The notes beneath the pieces are model-generated. The model was not told the DNA's origin. It was given only the letters and a program-made list of their open reading frames with translations, and ran no database searches. DNA of 64,000 nt from Paraprevotella xylaniphila YIT 11841 (lineage in GTDB: Bacteria; Bacteroidota; Bacteroidia; Bacteroidales; Bacteroidaceae): assembly GCF_000205165.1 (NCBI RefSeq), contig NZ_GL883817.1, forward strand, positions 1 through 64,000, written 5' to 3'. Of the stretch, positions 1 through 9,368 are shown one piece after another. The number at the start of each line of letters is the position of its first letter. Position 1 is the stretch's first letter. The position numbers and the translations under genes are program-made.

Positions 1-110
1 AAGCGTTCCACGCGGGCGGCGAGGGAGTCTACATATACATTTGAAGCGGATATTTGCGCTATACTAAATTGAATGATGTAATGTAATACAATGAGCGTCC
101 TTTTTTTCAT
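1..110 (-). CDS. Exported protein, 5' end only
   Basis: An ATG on the minus strand at 110 opens a frame of 36 codons that runs off the window edge without a stop. The translation starts MKKRTLIVLHYIIQFSIAQ: a lysine/arginine n-region, a hydrophobic core and a plausible cleavage site near Ala-Gln or Ala-Ser. This is the normal look of a Bacteroidota signal peptide. The next residues, VYVDSLAARVER, look like the start of a periplasmic domain, but too little is present to name a family. It lies 84 bases beyond the neighbouring lipoprotein gene, with a stem-loop between them. Confidence 0.5.
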   Translation of the reverse strand, partial: MKKRTLIVLHYIIQFSIAQISASNVYVDSLAARVER

Positions 111-148
111 ATCATACTTACCTATTTTATGAGCAATGTTTCTGCGAG

Positions 149-180
149 AGAGGTTGTGCCAGTGTATTAACACAACCTCT
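149..180. terminator. Intergenic stem-loop
   Basis: A perfect 10-bp inverted repeat (AGAGGTTGTG / CACAACCTCT) encloses a 12-base loop. It sits just past the stop of the lipoprotein gene at 194-862, where a terminator is expected. There is no clear T tract on either strand, so it may instead be an mRNA-stabilising hairpin. Confidence 0.45.
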
Positions 181-193
181 TGCTATAAAATCA

Positions 194-862
194 TTATGGG
201 TACTCTACGTTGACATCAATTGATTCGGATATGTTTATGGGTGCTTCGACACCGCTTTCGTCTTCTAAGGTACAAGAATAATCAACGATAATAGAATTAG
301 AACCTTCCCAATGCCAATCCGTTTTCTCGTTTTTTACTTGAAAGGTAGGAGGTACACTTGGCCCTATTTCAAATCTCGCTTCAACAGTTACATTAAGTTT
401 TGTATAAGGGTCTGTTGCATTGGTTCCTTCCCAAGAAACAACGAGGTGTAGCCAACATGCGTCACTGCCTGCGTATATCATTTGACTTACATCTTTTGAG
501 CCTGTAAATGTTTCTCCGCCAATATTGAGTTTCCTTGGAACCAAACTATGTCTTGTTCTAAAGTTTATATGTGTTTGGCTCTTGTCTGAAATTTCCAATG
601 GTTGGTTCAATACGCTTTTAATTATTGCAAATTTTATGAAAATTTCTTTCATCTCTTCTACTGTAGGTAGACCTTTTTCAGATGCTGTGGCATACTTGAC
701 TTCAGGTACGTCATACTCCTCGGCCAATGCACGGATTTCGGCCAGCTGTTCTGCCGAATAGTGATAAATGGGTTGCCCGTTATCTAAGTCATCTTGGGAA
801 CAACTCCAGATGAATGCACCGCCAATGAGGGCGATAAAAAGAATGACTATATACTTTTTCAT
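194..862 (-). CDS. Small lipoprotein, unknown function
   Basis: A 222-residue protein with a lipoprotein signal: Lys-Lys, a hydrophobic core and a lipobox ending FIWSC, so Cys21 would be lipidated. An acidic SQDD follows the cysteine, a pattern often seen in Bacteroidota lipoproteins exported to the surface. Residues about 38-85 look helical. The rest is rich in short beta-prone stretches (NVTVEARFEIGP, IIVDYSCTLED) and ends ESIDVNVEYP, suggesting a single beta-sandwich. I recognise no family. It follows the transglutaminase-like lipoprotein gene by 127 bases on the same strand, in a cluster headed by an O-antigen-ligase-like gene. A comparable small lipoprotein accompanies the second copy of that ligase-like family near 59.6 kb. 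Confidence 0.7.
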   Translation of the reverse strand: MKKYIVILFIALIGGAFIWSCSQDDLDNGQPIYHYSAEQLAEIRALAEEYDVPEVKYATASEKGLPTVEEMKEIFIKFAIIKSVLNQPLEISDKSQTHINFRTRHSLVPRKLNIGGETFTGSKDVSQMIYAGSDACWLHLVVSWEGTNATDPYTKLNVTVEARFEIGPSVPPTFQVKNEKTDWHWEGSNSIIVDYSCTLEDESGVEAPINISESIDVNVEYP

Positions 863-989
863 TTGTTTTTTCTTTTAAATTAATTACTTGATTTGATAAG
901 TGTAGTGGTCGTATTCTGTTGACTGAACTACTGTATTTCATTTACTTATTCCATTGGCTCTTGTTTTTAAAGGGTTTAACATAGATTCA

Positions 990-2936
990 TTATCTCCAAA
1001 TTTGTTTTCCGTTTTGGTATGTGAAAATACGCTCTTCTTTTCCTTTTGTATGGTTCCGTAGAAGAAGTAATGCTCCTGAAGGTACGTTTTTGAAAACTAA
1101 CTCGGATTTAAAGTTTCCAGTTTGTTGTCCTAAAGAATGCCATTCTCCATTGTCCCAATATAATAGTTCGTATATTTCTTTCTCTCGGATAAAATTATCG
1201 TCATTCCGTGGAAGAAAAAGAATCTGGCTAATTTGTGAGGGGCTTTCAAATTCCCATCCATACCACACGTTGTATAGGTCGTGGGATTCATAATATGATA
1301 AAGTATTGCCGTCAGACAGATTCTCAATGCCCATACCGGGGCGTGTGTGTAAATTGCCGAAATATTCATGAGGGCGCAAAGTATCTCCGGTTTCATTGAA
1401 AACGTATAATTCCGCCATATTGCCGCGTGACAAGTTTGGTGACAAGTAGCGGAAATACTTATAAGGTTGTGACATGTTGGTGTTGACTTTATGGTAACGG
1501 TTGTCTTCGATTCGGGGAATGTCGTATAGGGTTATGGAGTCTCTGAAGTCTTTTCTGTTGGCTACTTGGAATTTTCCTCCGATAACTCCTTGTAGGAAGT
1601 GGTTAGATTTCGTATCTCGGAATTTACGTTTTACTGTGACTGAAATTTTTTTAGATATGTCTGGCTGAATATCCGTTTTCAGTCCTTCATGGTCTAATAG
1701 GAATGCGTTGCCGGCCGGAATGGTCAGACCTTGTATGAAGTATACAGGAAGGTACACGATGTCGCGTCCTAATTTGGTGAAACGAGCTTTTGTACCTTTC
1801 TTTCTTGCCCAATGTACGATACTCCATTTTTGGTCGTTAAAGACGGAAAGATATACGTAACGGGTATCATAGTCCAGATTGTATAAGTGGACATCTACAT
1901 CTGATGTTTCTACATACTGGTCTGTCACGTCCAATATATAAGGTGTATTGAAAACGGAGGGTGGGGAGTCCCGTTCTTTGTTCTGCACATATAGTGAATA
2001 GGGATTTTTTTCATAAGTATTTCTGAAAACTTTGGGAAGTCGGTCTTCTCGTCTACGCATGAATTCCGTGCCTAACGGTTCGCATAGTTCAACCGGTATG
2101 GAAGTTTGGTTGTTTGGGAAAAACACGCACCAAACGTGTCCCAAGGAGCGATTTCCCCACTGCGGAACGAAGTCTACAGTGGCCGGTATTCCCCTTGCCC
2201 GGAATAGGGCTGCGCATAAGTGGGCATATTCTCGGCAAGAAGCAAGTTTTAGGTTTGGCAATTTGTCAAGTGGAAAATTCGGGAGGTGGCGTGAGGGATA
2301 ATAAATAGCAGGTCTAAGTAGCCATGATATGGTATTCGCTATTTCGTATACGTATGTTGAATTGAATATGTTTTGTTTATAACTTTCTTGTTCCAAGGCT
2401 GCCATAGATAGGTTGCCCCTCCACAAGCTCAACCCTTCATGCCCTATCCGGTAAGGCAGGACATAACGTAGGAACATGTCGAAACTGTATTGCCGGTTCC
2501 AGTTCCGGTTCCACACGGCAAAAGCACTGTCTATATGCGCTATCAGGAAATCGGCTTTGATATGTTCAATGTCGAAGAGGGGGACGGACATGCAACTGTC
2601 CAAGCCTGTCCCTACTTGTGCGAGGATGGAATCGTACTGGCGGTTCCAATAGGTTCGGTCACCTTTCCCGTGGCGGAATATGCTGTCCATGGCATGGTAG
2701 TATTCTTCCACGGCTTCGCCGCCGAAACCATAATGGGCATCCATGTTCTCAATCAAGAAACGGGCGGCCTGAAGTTTTAGTGGGGCGTTCCGGTAATGCC
2801 GCAGGACGGCTTCCAGTTCCTTACGGTTGTTTCCGGCCTGTGACAGGGAACGGTCAAGTCCGGATTCTTTGCAGGAGCTTGCAATCCCTGTAGTCATACA
2901 TAGAAGAATGAAAAAATGCAATAGCTTCTTCATCAT
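990..2936 (-). CDS. Transglutaminase-like lipoprotein with C-terminal F5/8-type domain
   Basis: A 648-residue lipoprotein; the lipobox ends IASSC with Cys22. The central domain matches the transglutaminase-like (papain-fold) superfamily. The motif LASCREYAHL supplies a candidate nucleophile Cys234 and SLGHVWCVFF a candidate His267; an acidic residue in PVELCEP (Glu283) could complete the triad. The C-terminal 120 residues (LSDGNTLSYYESHD, WYGWEFESPSQISQI) resemble an F5/8-type galactose-binding fold. Proteins of this architecture are common in Bacteroidota and are usually annotated only by domain. Acyl transfer, proteolysis and de-amidation all remain possible. It lies 155 bases downstream of the O-antigen-ligase-like gene and upstream of a small lipoprotein on the same strand. 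Confidence 0.75.
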   Translation of the reverse strand: MMKKLLHFFILLCMTTGIASSCKESGLDRSLSQAGNNRKELEAVLRHYRNAPLKLQAARFLIENMDAHYGFGGEAVEEYYHAMDSIFRHGKGDRTYWNRQYDSILAQVGTGLDSCMSVPLFDIEHIKADFLIAHIDSAFAVWNRNWNRQYSFDMFLRYVLPYRIGHEGLSLWRGNLSMAALEQESYKQNIFNSTYVYEIANTISWLLRPAIYYPSRHLPNFPLDKLPNLKLASCREYAHLCAALFRARGIPATVDFVPQWGNRSLGHVWCVFFPNNQTSIPVELCEPLGTEFMRRREDRLPKVFRNTYEKNPYSLYVQNKERDSPPSVFNTPYILDVTDQYVETSDVDVHLYNLDYDTRYVYLSVFNDQKWSIVHWARKKGTKARFTKLGRDIVYLPVYFIQGLTIPAGNAFLLDHEGLKTDIQPDISKKISVTVKRKFRDTKSNHFLQGVIGGKFQVANRKDFRDSITLYDIPRIEDNRYHKVNTNMSQPYKYFRYLSPNLSRGNMAELYVFNETGDTLRPHEYFGNLHTRPGMGIENLSDGNTLSYYESHDLYNVWYGWEFESPSQISQILFLPRNDDNFIREKEIYELLYWDNGEWHSLGQQTGNFKSELVFKNVPSGALLLLRNHTKGKEERIFTYQNGKQIWR

Positions 2937-3091
2937 TTTTTGTGAAATTCATGTTCCTTTGGGCAAAGAAAGGAAATATTTAGAAGAATGAATGGGATGA
3001 TTCGTAACCAATCATGGGTCATTTTGAAACATCAGTTCGTTTTTGGGCTTGATTTCCTTCTTTATCCTTTCAACGTCGTATGAGGAGATTT

Positions 3092-4597
3092 TTACTTTTT
3101 TTGTTGTATGAATTGTGCAATGGAGTCGGTACGGATGGTGTCCCCGATGTTCCGGTAGGCATAATATAAGCCTTCCAACGGAGCAAACCTTACGGGGCAC
3201 ATGTAAGCCGCTTGTCGGTAGTGGCAGACGGCTTCCTCATCCTTTCGGAGTTCCCGGCAAATGTCTCCGGTTAGTAGTTCCAAATTGTACTTGCTCCATT
3301 GTTTCCGGCAGACTTGTGCTGTATGCCATGCTTTCTCCGTTTGTCCGGCTTGAAATAGTTCAGCCGTATAATTATATAGGAATTCCGGATTATGAGAGAA
3401 ATGTGGGTACAGGCGTGCGTACCGGGGCATCATTTCTCGTCCCTTCCCTTTGAGGGCTTCTCGGGCGACATGTCCCCATTCTTTTTCTTGCGGAAGTGCA
3501 TGGGCGAGGTATGTTCCTATGCCTATTCCGATGGAAGCAAGACAAAAGGTGGCCAAAGCCCTCAGGCTTTTTCGACGGGAAAAAGCTTTGAAATAGGTCT
3601 TTCCGGCTATGCTTACGCACCATCCTACGGCAATCCAGGCCAAAGGATATTTGAACGGGTAGGAAAACAAGGCGAACAACAATAGGGGAATGAGCGTGTA
3701 AGAGCCTATTTGTGAGGATATGTCTTTTCTTTTTCGTAGGACATGCCATAACCCTGCCCATGAAAGGAGTAAGACCAAGGGGGCACCGATGCCATGTTCC
3801 ACCCATAGGTAGGCGAATTCATTCAATGGGTGTCCCGTCTCGTCGGCCAACATCGTTACCGGGCTTTCGGGATGCTGTTTGAAGAACTCCGCTTGTTGAT
3901 TCATGTATTCTCGGTCGAAGCCTCCTGTGCCATATCCGCTCCAAGGTCTTTTACAGATAAGCTCCCATGTCTGTTCCAGTATGAACATTCGTCCGGAGGT
4001 AGATTCCGGTTTGAAAAACAAGATGGAGAAGCCTGTGAAGGCAATGGCCGGGATGATGGTTTTCCATGTCGGGCGTATGGAAATCTTGCCATAATCTTTT
4101 AGAGCCATAAGGATATATGCCACGAGGCACAGTATGCCGGTGCGCGAGTGGGTGAGCACGACGGTTGTCCCTGCGAGTAAGGCGACTGTTATGTATATGT
4201 TTCTTTTGCCATTATCTTTTAGGAAGCGTAAGGCCATACCTGAGATGAAGGGCAGGAGGGCGCATAAGAAAAATGCCAGTCCGGCGGGGTTGTCAAACGT
4301 TCCGGCTATTCCAATCCGCCATGTCGTCGGGTATTTGAATAGGAACATGAGGGCATAAAGGCATTCCAGTATGACAATCATGGTAGCGGCTTCGCTCCAT
4401 ACAGAGAAACGGGAAAAGTCGCTTGTCTTTTTCCGGTTATGTCCAAGTATGGCGGTGCATACGGCAAGCAATCCTGTCAAGAAGAGGGTGCATAGCCATT
4501 TTGGAGTGTTCCACCGGTCGTAGAACATGTTCATGGAGGGAAACGCGCAAGCAAAAATTAACCCTCCATATAGCATGGTATAAATGTTCTTTATCAT
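3092..4597 (-). CDS. O-antigen ligase/polymerase-like membrane protein with TPR tail
   Basis: A polytopic inner-membrane protein of about 501 residues, with roughly ten hydrophobic segments in the first 380 residues and a soluble C-terminal tail of TPR-like helices (about 390-500). Family marks are FDNPAGLAFFLCALLP, SRTGILCLVAYI and the periplasmic-loop motif HPLNEFAYLWVEHGIG. The Wzy_C superfamily includes O-antigen ligases, polymerases and protein O-oligosaccharyltransferases; the acceptor here cannot be inferred. The open frame extends to an ATG at 4624, but a -7 promoter box lies at 4629-4636, which leaves almost no leader, so I chose the internal Met at 4597. A clear paralogue lies at 57696-59306 and shares HP(L/F)NEF, SRTGIL and the TPR tail. 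Confidence 0.8.
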   Translation of the reverse strand: MIKNIYTMLYGGLIFACAFPSMNMFYDRWNTPKWLCTLFLTGLLAVCTAILGHNRKKTSDFSRFSVWSEAATMIVILECLYALMFLFKYPTTWRIGIAGTFDNPAGLAFFLCALLPFISGMALRFLKDNGKRNIYITVALLAGTTVVLTHSRTGILCLVAYILMALKDYGKISIRPTWKTIIPAIAFTGFSILFFKPESTSGRMFILEQTWELICKRPWSGYGTGGFDREYMNQQAEFFKQHPESPVTMLADETGHPLNEFAYLWVEHGIGAPLVLLLSWAGLWHVLRKRKDISSQIGSYTLIPLLLFALFSYPFKYPLAWIAVGWCVSIAGKTYFKAFSRRKSLRALATFCLASIGIGIGTYLAHALPQEKEWGHVAREALKGKGREMMPRYARLYPHFSHNPEFLYNYTAELFQAGQTEKAWHTAQVCRKQWSKYNLELLTGDICRELRKDEEAVCHYRQAAYMCPVRFAPLEGLYYAYRNIGDTIRTDSIAQFIQQKK

Positions 4598-4628
4598 TGT
4601 ACATTTCAAGGGTTTGGTCTTCATGCGT

Positions 4629-4636
4629 CAAAGTTA
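4629..4636 (-). promoter_or_regulatory. -7 box for the O-antigen-ligase-like gene
   Basis: TAACTTTG on the minus strand matches the Bacteroidota -7 consensus TAnnTTTG. A transcript would begin around 4621, which favours translation from 4597 rather than 4624. No convincing -33 TTTG was seen at the usual spacing. Confidence 0.5.
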
Positions 4637-5294
4637 GAACTTTATCATGGGAAAGTATAGGCCATTTTTTTACCGAAATCAAGGACATTTTGGTATGAAA
4701 CGTTGTTTTTCGCTTTCAGAAAGTCTTTTCATGCCTTTTTTTTCTGACATCAGAAAAAGACGTTCATGGCAAATCCATGAAAACAATCTGTATAAATATG
4801 CGGATTTAAAGTGTTTTCCTGCATAAACACTGCATAACGGCAAACGGATTACAGCATGATGAAAAATCAGTCTCAAGAGATTGATTTTTTTATACGGGCA
4901 TGTCTTTTCCGTTTTGTCCGCATGTCACGGGAACAGAGACTCTTTTCCGGTACTGGAACCGGCTTTGAGAGGGCTGAAGGCCGGCTTGGGACGAGGACGG
5001 GAGATTTATTTGGAAAGTTTTTATGGTCATGTCGGATGTGGCAGAATGTAAGCCGGAACGGTTTTTCTTGACCTTGAAAGCGAGGAACATACGGAGAAAA
5101 TGAATGGGCTTGTGCCGGAAAGGAAGGAATAAGCCTCTGTCCCTGACTTTTGGGCTTGGCGGAAATTCGTATGGCTGCGTTATTTTCCGTCCCGACCGGA
5201 TTCGGGGCGGAATATCCGAATCTCGTGGCTGTGGAAAATACAAAAAGTCAATATGAACTTTGCTCTGTCATTCTGTCAGTCTGTGTGAAATTTG
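4637..5294. other. Divergent intergenic region with palindromes, no gene
   Basis: This region of about 660 bases separates the minus-strand cluster from the MATE gene. Short open frames exist on both strands, but none has a signal, domain or plausible start. It contains a near-perfect palindrome at 4739-4758 (TTTTTCTGA-CA-TCAGAAAAA) and the AAAAATCAGTCTC hairpin listed separately. I see nothing else in it. Confidence 0.5.
4862..4891. repeat. Palindromic repeat with T tract
   Basis: AAAAATCAGTCTC is followed after two bases by GAGATTGATTTTT, a 13-bp inverted repeat with one G-U wobble, then more T residues. The same words (GAAAAATCARTCTCA and GAGATTGATTT) recur in the larger palindrome at 24239-24296, so this looks like a member of a dispersed intergenic repeat family. 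It could also terminate transcription on the plus strand. Confidence 0.5.
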
Positions 5295-5302
5295 TAACTT
5301 TG
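5295..5302 (+). promoter_or_regulatory. -7 box for the MATE gene
   Basis: TAACTTTG followed by C matches the Bacteroidota -7 box; the ATG follows 25 bases later. A weak TCTG at 5272 lies at -33 spacing (19 bases). Confidence 0.5.
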
Positions 5303-5327
5303 CACGAATTTATAAGAGAGAAGACGC

Positions 5328-6692
5328 ATGAATAACCTGTATGAAGAGCGGTTGGGTACGGACCGCATGCTGCCTTTGGTGTTCCGTATGGCCCTCCCGG
5401 CTGTGGCCGCCCAAATCGTGAACTTGTTGTATAGCATTGTAGACCGCATTTATATCGGCCATATTCCCGGTATCGGGACGGACGCGTTGGCCGGTATCGG
5501 TGTGACCAGTTCCGTGATAATTCTGATTTCGGCCTTTTCTTCCATTGTCGGAGCCGGAGGTGCTCCGTTGGCGGCCATTGCCTTGGGGCAGGGCGACCGC
5601 GTGCGTGCCGGTAAAATCCTGGGGAACGGACTGGTATTGTTGCTGCTGTTCACGGTGCTGACTTCTGCCACGGCCTACCTTTTCATGGAACCCATGTTGA
5701 TGGCCATCGGGGCTTCGGAACATACGATAGGGTATGCGACGGATTATCTCTCGGTGTATCTGTTGGGTACATTGTTCGTCGAGGTCTCGGTGGGGCTGAA
5801 CACTTTCATCAACACCCAGGGCCGGCCCGGCATTGCCATGTGCTCGGTCATTATCGGTGCGTTGCTGAACATCGGTCTCGACCCGCTGTTTATTTTTGTG
5901 TTCGGCATGGGTGTGAAAGGGGTAGCTTTGGCTACTATTATCTCGCAGGCATGCAGTGCCTTGTGGGTGGTGCGTTTCCTGACTTCGCGGAAAGCCACTT
6001 TGAGGTTGGAACGCAGGTATATGCGTCCCGACCGTAAGGTGGTCTTGTCCACGCTTGCCTTGGGCGTTTCGCCGTTCATCATGGCCAGTACGGAGAGCCT
6101 TGTGGGCTTCGTGCTGAATAGCAGCCTGAAGACCTATGGAGACATCTATATCAGCGCGTTGGCCATCATGCAGAGTGCGATGCTGGCCGTCAGCGTGCCG
6201 CTGACAGGTTTCTCGCAAGGCTTCATCCCCATTGTGAGTTACAATTACGGGCATGGGAACGGCCAACGCGTGAAGGACTGTTTCCGGATTGTGCTCCAAG
6301 TCATGTTTACGTTCAATTTGTTGTTGGTGCTCTTCATGATACTTTTTCCCGGGTTGGTGGCTTCCGCTTTCACGTCCGACGGGAAGCTTATTGCAGCCGT
6401 GGAACAGACGCTGCCCGTGTTTTTGGCCGGAATGACCATTTTCGGGCTGCAACGGGCTTGCCAGAACATGTTCGTGGCACTCGGGCAGGCCAAGGTGTCC
6501 GTGTTCATCGCCTTGCTCCGTAAGGTCATCCTCCTGGTGCCTTTGGCTTTGCTTTTGCCACGCGGCATGGGCATGATGGGGGTGTTCGCGGCCGAGGGCA
6601 TATCCGATGCCACTGCCGCCGTGTGCTGCACGCTGATATTTGCATGGCAGTTCCCGAGGATCCTGCGGAAGATGCCCCGTCGCCTTGCTTAG
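5328..6692 (+). CDS. MATE family multidrug/metabolite efflux transporter
   Basis: A 454-residue inner-membrane protein with about twelve hydrophobic segments arranged as two MatE halves, the usual length for the family. It begins LPLVFRMALPAVAAQIVNLLYSIVDRIYIGHI, and this opening (including the conserved NLLY..VDR.YIG pattern) is typical of NorM/DinF-like transporters. The second half repeats the pattern with PLTGFSQGFIPIVSYNYGHG. MATE proteins use a sodium or proton gradient to export cationic drugs or metabolites; the substrate is not predictable. It has its own promoter and is followed by the first PUL promoter, so it probably forms a single-gene unit. Its stop is only 28 bases from the HTCS box upstream of the GH31 gene. 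Confidence 0.9.
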   Translation: MNNLYEERLGTDRMLPLVFRMALPAVAAQIVNLLYSIVDRIYIGHIPGIGTDALAGIGVTSSVIILISAFSSIVGAGGAPLAAIALGQGDRVRAGKILGNGLVLLLLFTVLTSATAYLFMEPMLMAIGASEHTIGYATDYLSVYLLGTLFVEVSVGLNTFINTQGRPGIAMCSVIIGALLNIGLDPLFIFVFGMGVKGVALATIISQACSALWVVRFLTSRKATLRLERRYMRPDRKVVLSTLALGVSPFIMASTESLVGFVLNSSLKTYGDIYISALAIMQSAMLAVSVPLTGFSQGFIPIVSYNYGHGNGQRVKDCFRIVLQVMFTFNLLLVLFMILFPGLVASAFTSDGKLIAAVEQTLPVFLAGMTIFGLQRACQNMFVALGQAKVSVFIALLRKVILLVPLALLLPRGMGMMGVFAAEGISDATAAVCCTLIFAWQFPRILRKMPRRLA

Positions 6693-6720
6693 GGCTTGAA
6701 ATGTGCTTTTAAATCCTATT

Positions 6721-6769
6721 ATTTGTATGTTTTTGTCCTATAATGATTAAAGGATATGCCTTAACTTTG
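6721..6769 (+). promoter_or_regulatory. HTCS-type box plus -7 box, GH31 unit
   Basis: Positions 6721-6742 carry TTTGT-N5-TTTGTCC with flanks, a direct repeat of TTTGT at 10-bp spacing. Exactly 19 bases later comes the -7 box TAACTTTG (6762-6769). Three other promoters in the PUL have the same box at the same distance. No -33 TTTG is at normal spacing, consistent with an activator-dependent promoter. Confidence 0.75.
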
Positions 6770-6795
6770 CGTTGTGGTTAGAAAAACAAACAAAT

Positions 6796-9336
6796 ATGGA
6801 TTTTAAGGAAATAAATCAAGGTAAAAGGAGTAAATTCCGTTATTCCGTTTCCTGCAAGGGAGTCTTTGTGGCCTGCATGGCTTTGATGTGCCATTTTCCG
6901 GTAATGGCAGAGGGGGAGGGCTATGCAGTCCAACGCAACGGTGTGCATTTCCAGACTCCGGAAGGGCGCATGAGGGTGGAATTTATCCGTCCGGACATCG
7001 TGCGGGTCCGCTACACGTGCGAGCCTGCCTTTTTGGGCAACGGCACCATCGTGTGCACGGGGCGCGAGGAAGAAAAAGTTCCTTTCCGGCTGCAACGCGA
7101 GAACGGCAGGCTTTCTTTGCGCTCGGACAGCCTTGAAGTATGGGTAGACCTTGGCTCGTATGCCTTGACGTATAAGGATAGGCGTACCGGACGTACTTTG
7201 TTGTCGGAAAATCCGCAACGGCCGCGCGAGGCCGAACAGACCTATCGGGAAAATGTTGTGTATGACCCGCAGAGCAAACGTATCGTGAAGACGGCAGACG
7301 GGGAAAAGGAAGTGATGGACGTGCTTCGGCGCGACACGGTGGGGAGGAGTTGGAAATTCCGCAACCATTTCCAGTGGGCGCAAGGGGAAGCCCTCTATGG
7401 TTTGGGATGCCACATGGAAGACTACTTGGACCTGCGTGGGAAAACGATGTACCTGTGCCAGCACAACCTGAAGGAGATGGTGCCGGTCTTGAACTCCACG
7501 GCCGGCTACGGCCTGCTTTTCGATGCGGGATGCGGCATGGTGTACAAGGACGCTCCTGAAGGAAGCTTCGTGGAATTGGAGGCGGCCAATGAGGTGGATT
7601 ATTATTTCATGAAAGGGTGCACGATGGACAAGGTCGTGGCGCAATACCGTTATCTGACCGGGAAGTCTCCCATGTTCCCCCGTTACATGTTCGGGTATAT
7701 CCAATCCAAGGAAAGGTACCGGAGTTCGGAGGAACTGGTGGATGTAGCGGAGGAATACCGCAGGCGGCAGGTGCCTATGGATGTCATCGTGCAGGATTGG
7801 AACTATTGGCCTCAGGGATGGGGGTACATGAAGATGGACCGCCGTTTTTATCCTGACCCGCGCCATTTGGCCGATTCGTTGCATGCCTTGGATGCCAAGC
7901 TTATGGTTTCCATCTGGCCTAATCCGACGAATTGCCCGCAGACGAAGGATCTCGCGGAGCGTGGCTTCATGTTGGGGCATTCCGTGTATGACGCTTTCAA
8001 CCCTCTGGCTCGGGCGCGTTATTGGGATTATGCCAATGAGGAGTTTTTCGGAAACGGTTTCGATGCATGGTGGTGCGACTGTACGGAACCTTTGGATGCC
8101 GACTGGAGAGCGATGCCGGAAGGATACGGGTGGGACAGCCATGAGGAGCGTTGGAAAGGCAATTTGGCCTTGTTGGATGCCGTGTTGGGTGCAGAACGCA
8201 GTTGCCTTTTTTCTTTGTACCATTCCAAAGGGTTGTACGAAAACCAACGTGCCACGACGGATCGTAAACGTGTGGTGAACCTGACCCGTTCCAGTTATGC
8301 GGGCCAGCAGCGTTATGCCACCATTACATGGAACGGCGACACCCATGCTTCGTGGAAGTCATTCTCCCAACAGATACCACAGGGACTGAATTTCATGGCC
8401 ACGGGCTGTCCTTATTGGACGGTGGACATCGGTTCGTTCTTCACGCGAGGTGGACGCGAATGGTTCCGTGCCGGGGATTTCGACCGGGGCGTGGACGATA
8501 TGGGTTACCGGGAATATTATGTACGCATGCTGCAATACGGGGCGTTCCTGCCTTTGTTCCGCAGCCACGGTACGGACACTCCGCGCGAGATTTGGCGGTT
8601 CGGCGAGCCGGGCGAACCCTTTTATGACAGCATCCTGCGCATGATTCATTTGCGTTACCGCCTGATACCTTATATATATTCTCTGGCCGGAAAGGTCACG
8701 CAGGAGGATTATACCATGAGCCGGTTGTTGGCTTTTGATTTTGCGGAAGATGCCCGTGTGCACGACATCAAGGATGAGTTCATGTTCGGTCCGGCTTTTC
8801 TGGTTTGTCCCGTGACCCGTCCGATGTATTACGACAAAGGTTCCGTGACGTTGCAGGATGTGGCGAAATCGCGTACCGTTTACTTGCCCGAGGGGGCGGA
8901 CTGGATGGATTTCTGGACCGGTAAGAAGTATGAAGGAGGGCGTGAAGTCACGGCCGATGCCCCCATCGACAAGATTCCGTTATTCGTGCGCCAAGGTTCC
9001 ATCGTGCCGATGGGGCCGGTGGTACAGCATACGGGTGAATTGCCGGGGAAAGAACTCACCATCGTGGTTTATCCGGGACGGGATGCCCGTTTTGTGTTGT
9101 ATGAAGATGAAGGAGACAATTACGATTATGAACAAGGCTGTTTCTCGACCATTGAATTGCAGTGGAATGACAAGCGTCGTGTGTTGACGTTCGGGGAGCG
9201 CCGGGGCGGCTTCGAAGGCATGGAAAAGACACGCCGTTTCAGGGTAGTGGTGGCTGACGGTACGGAAGCCCTCGGTGAACGGACGGACGGCAAACTTGTG
9301 CGCTACGAAGGGAAAGAGTTGAAATGCCGGTTGTGA
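6796..9336 (+). CDS. GH31 family alpha-glycosidase, exported
   Basis: A GH31 TIM-barrel glycosidase of 846 residues that removes terminal alpha-linked glucose, xylose or galactose; the exact specificity is not readable. The signal peptide ends near PVMAEG (about residue 39), so it is periplasmic or surface exposed. The nucleophile is Asp428 in the WWCDCTEP motif and the acid/base is Asp515 in TWNGDTHASW. The N-terminal beta-sandwich (about 40-270) and C-terminal beta domains (about 650-846) fit the family. The frame can be extended to a TTG at 6772, but that codon lies 2 bases from the -7 promoter box, so the ATG at 6796 is the start. It is first in a unit with GH127/146 and two GH97 genes. 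Confidence 0.9.
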   Translation: MDFKEINQGKRSKFRYSVSCKGVFVACMALMCHFPVMAEGEGYAVQRNGVHFQTPEGRMRVEFIRPDIVRVRYTCEPAFLGNGTIVCTGREEEKVPFRLQRENGRLSLRSDSLEVWVDLGSYALTYKDRRTGRTLLSENPQRPREAEQTYRENVVYDPQSKRIVKTADGEKEVMDVLRRDTVGRSWKFRNHFQWAQGEALYGLGCHMEDYLDLRGKTMYLCQHNLKEMVPVLNSTAGYGLLFDAGCGMVYKDAPEGSFVELEAANEVDYYFMKGCTMDKVVAQYRYLTGKSPMFPRYMFGYIQSKERYRSSEELVDVAEEYRRRQVPMDVIVQDWNYWPQGWGYMKMDRRFYPDPRHLADSLHALDAKLMVSIWPNPTNCPQTKDLAERGFMLGHSVYDAFNPLARARYWDYANEEFFGNGFDAWWCDCTEPLDADWRAMPEGYGWDSHEERWKGNLALLDAVLGAERSCLFSLYHSKGLYENQRATTDRKRVVNLTRSSYAGQQRYATITWNGDTHASWKSFSQQIPQGLNFMATGCPYWTVDIGSFFTRGGREWFRAGDFDRGVDDMGYREYYVRMLQYGAFLPLFRSHGTDTPREIWRFGEPGEPFYDSILRMIHLRYRLIPYIYSLAGKVTQEDYTMSRLLAFDFAEDARVHDIKDEFMFGPAFLVCPVTRPMYYDKGSVTLQDVAKSRTVYLPEGADWMDFWTGKKYEGGREVTADAPIDKIPLFVRQGSIVPMGPVVQHTGELPGKELTIVVYPGRDARFVLYEDEGDNYDYEQGCFSTIELQWNDKRRVLTFGERRGGFEGMEKTRRFRVVVADGTEALGERTDGKLVRYEGKELKCRL

Positions 9337-9368
9337 AAGGAAATAAAGTATAACGAGGTTCAGGTATC

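Noticed and set aside
4739-4758. Perfect 9-bp inverted repeat TTTTTCTGA / TCAGAAAAA as a terminator
   Set aside because: Only two bases separate the arms and the stem is A/T rich, so it is unlikely to be a stable hairpin. It could be an operator, but nothing supports that.
4856-5243. Short open frames on both strands between the ligase-like and MATE genes
   Set aside because: No signal, domain or plausible initiation context. They overlap each other and a palindromic repeat.
5310-6452. 380-codon open frame on the minus strand opposite the MATE gene
   Set aside because: The translation is rich in His, Gln and Arg with no domain or signal, and it is the codon-bias shadow of the MATE gene. Similar long minus-strand frames at 6778-8346, 13885-15153, 21374-22441 and 22514-24022 were rejected for the same reason.
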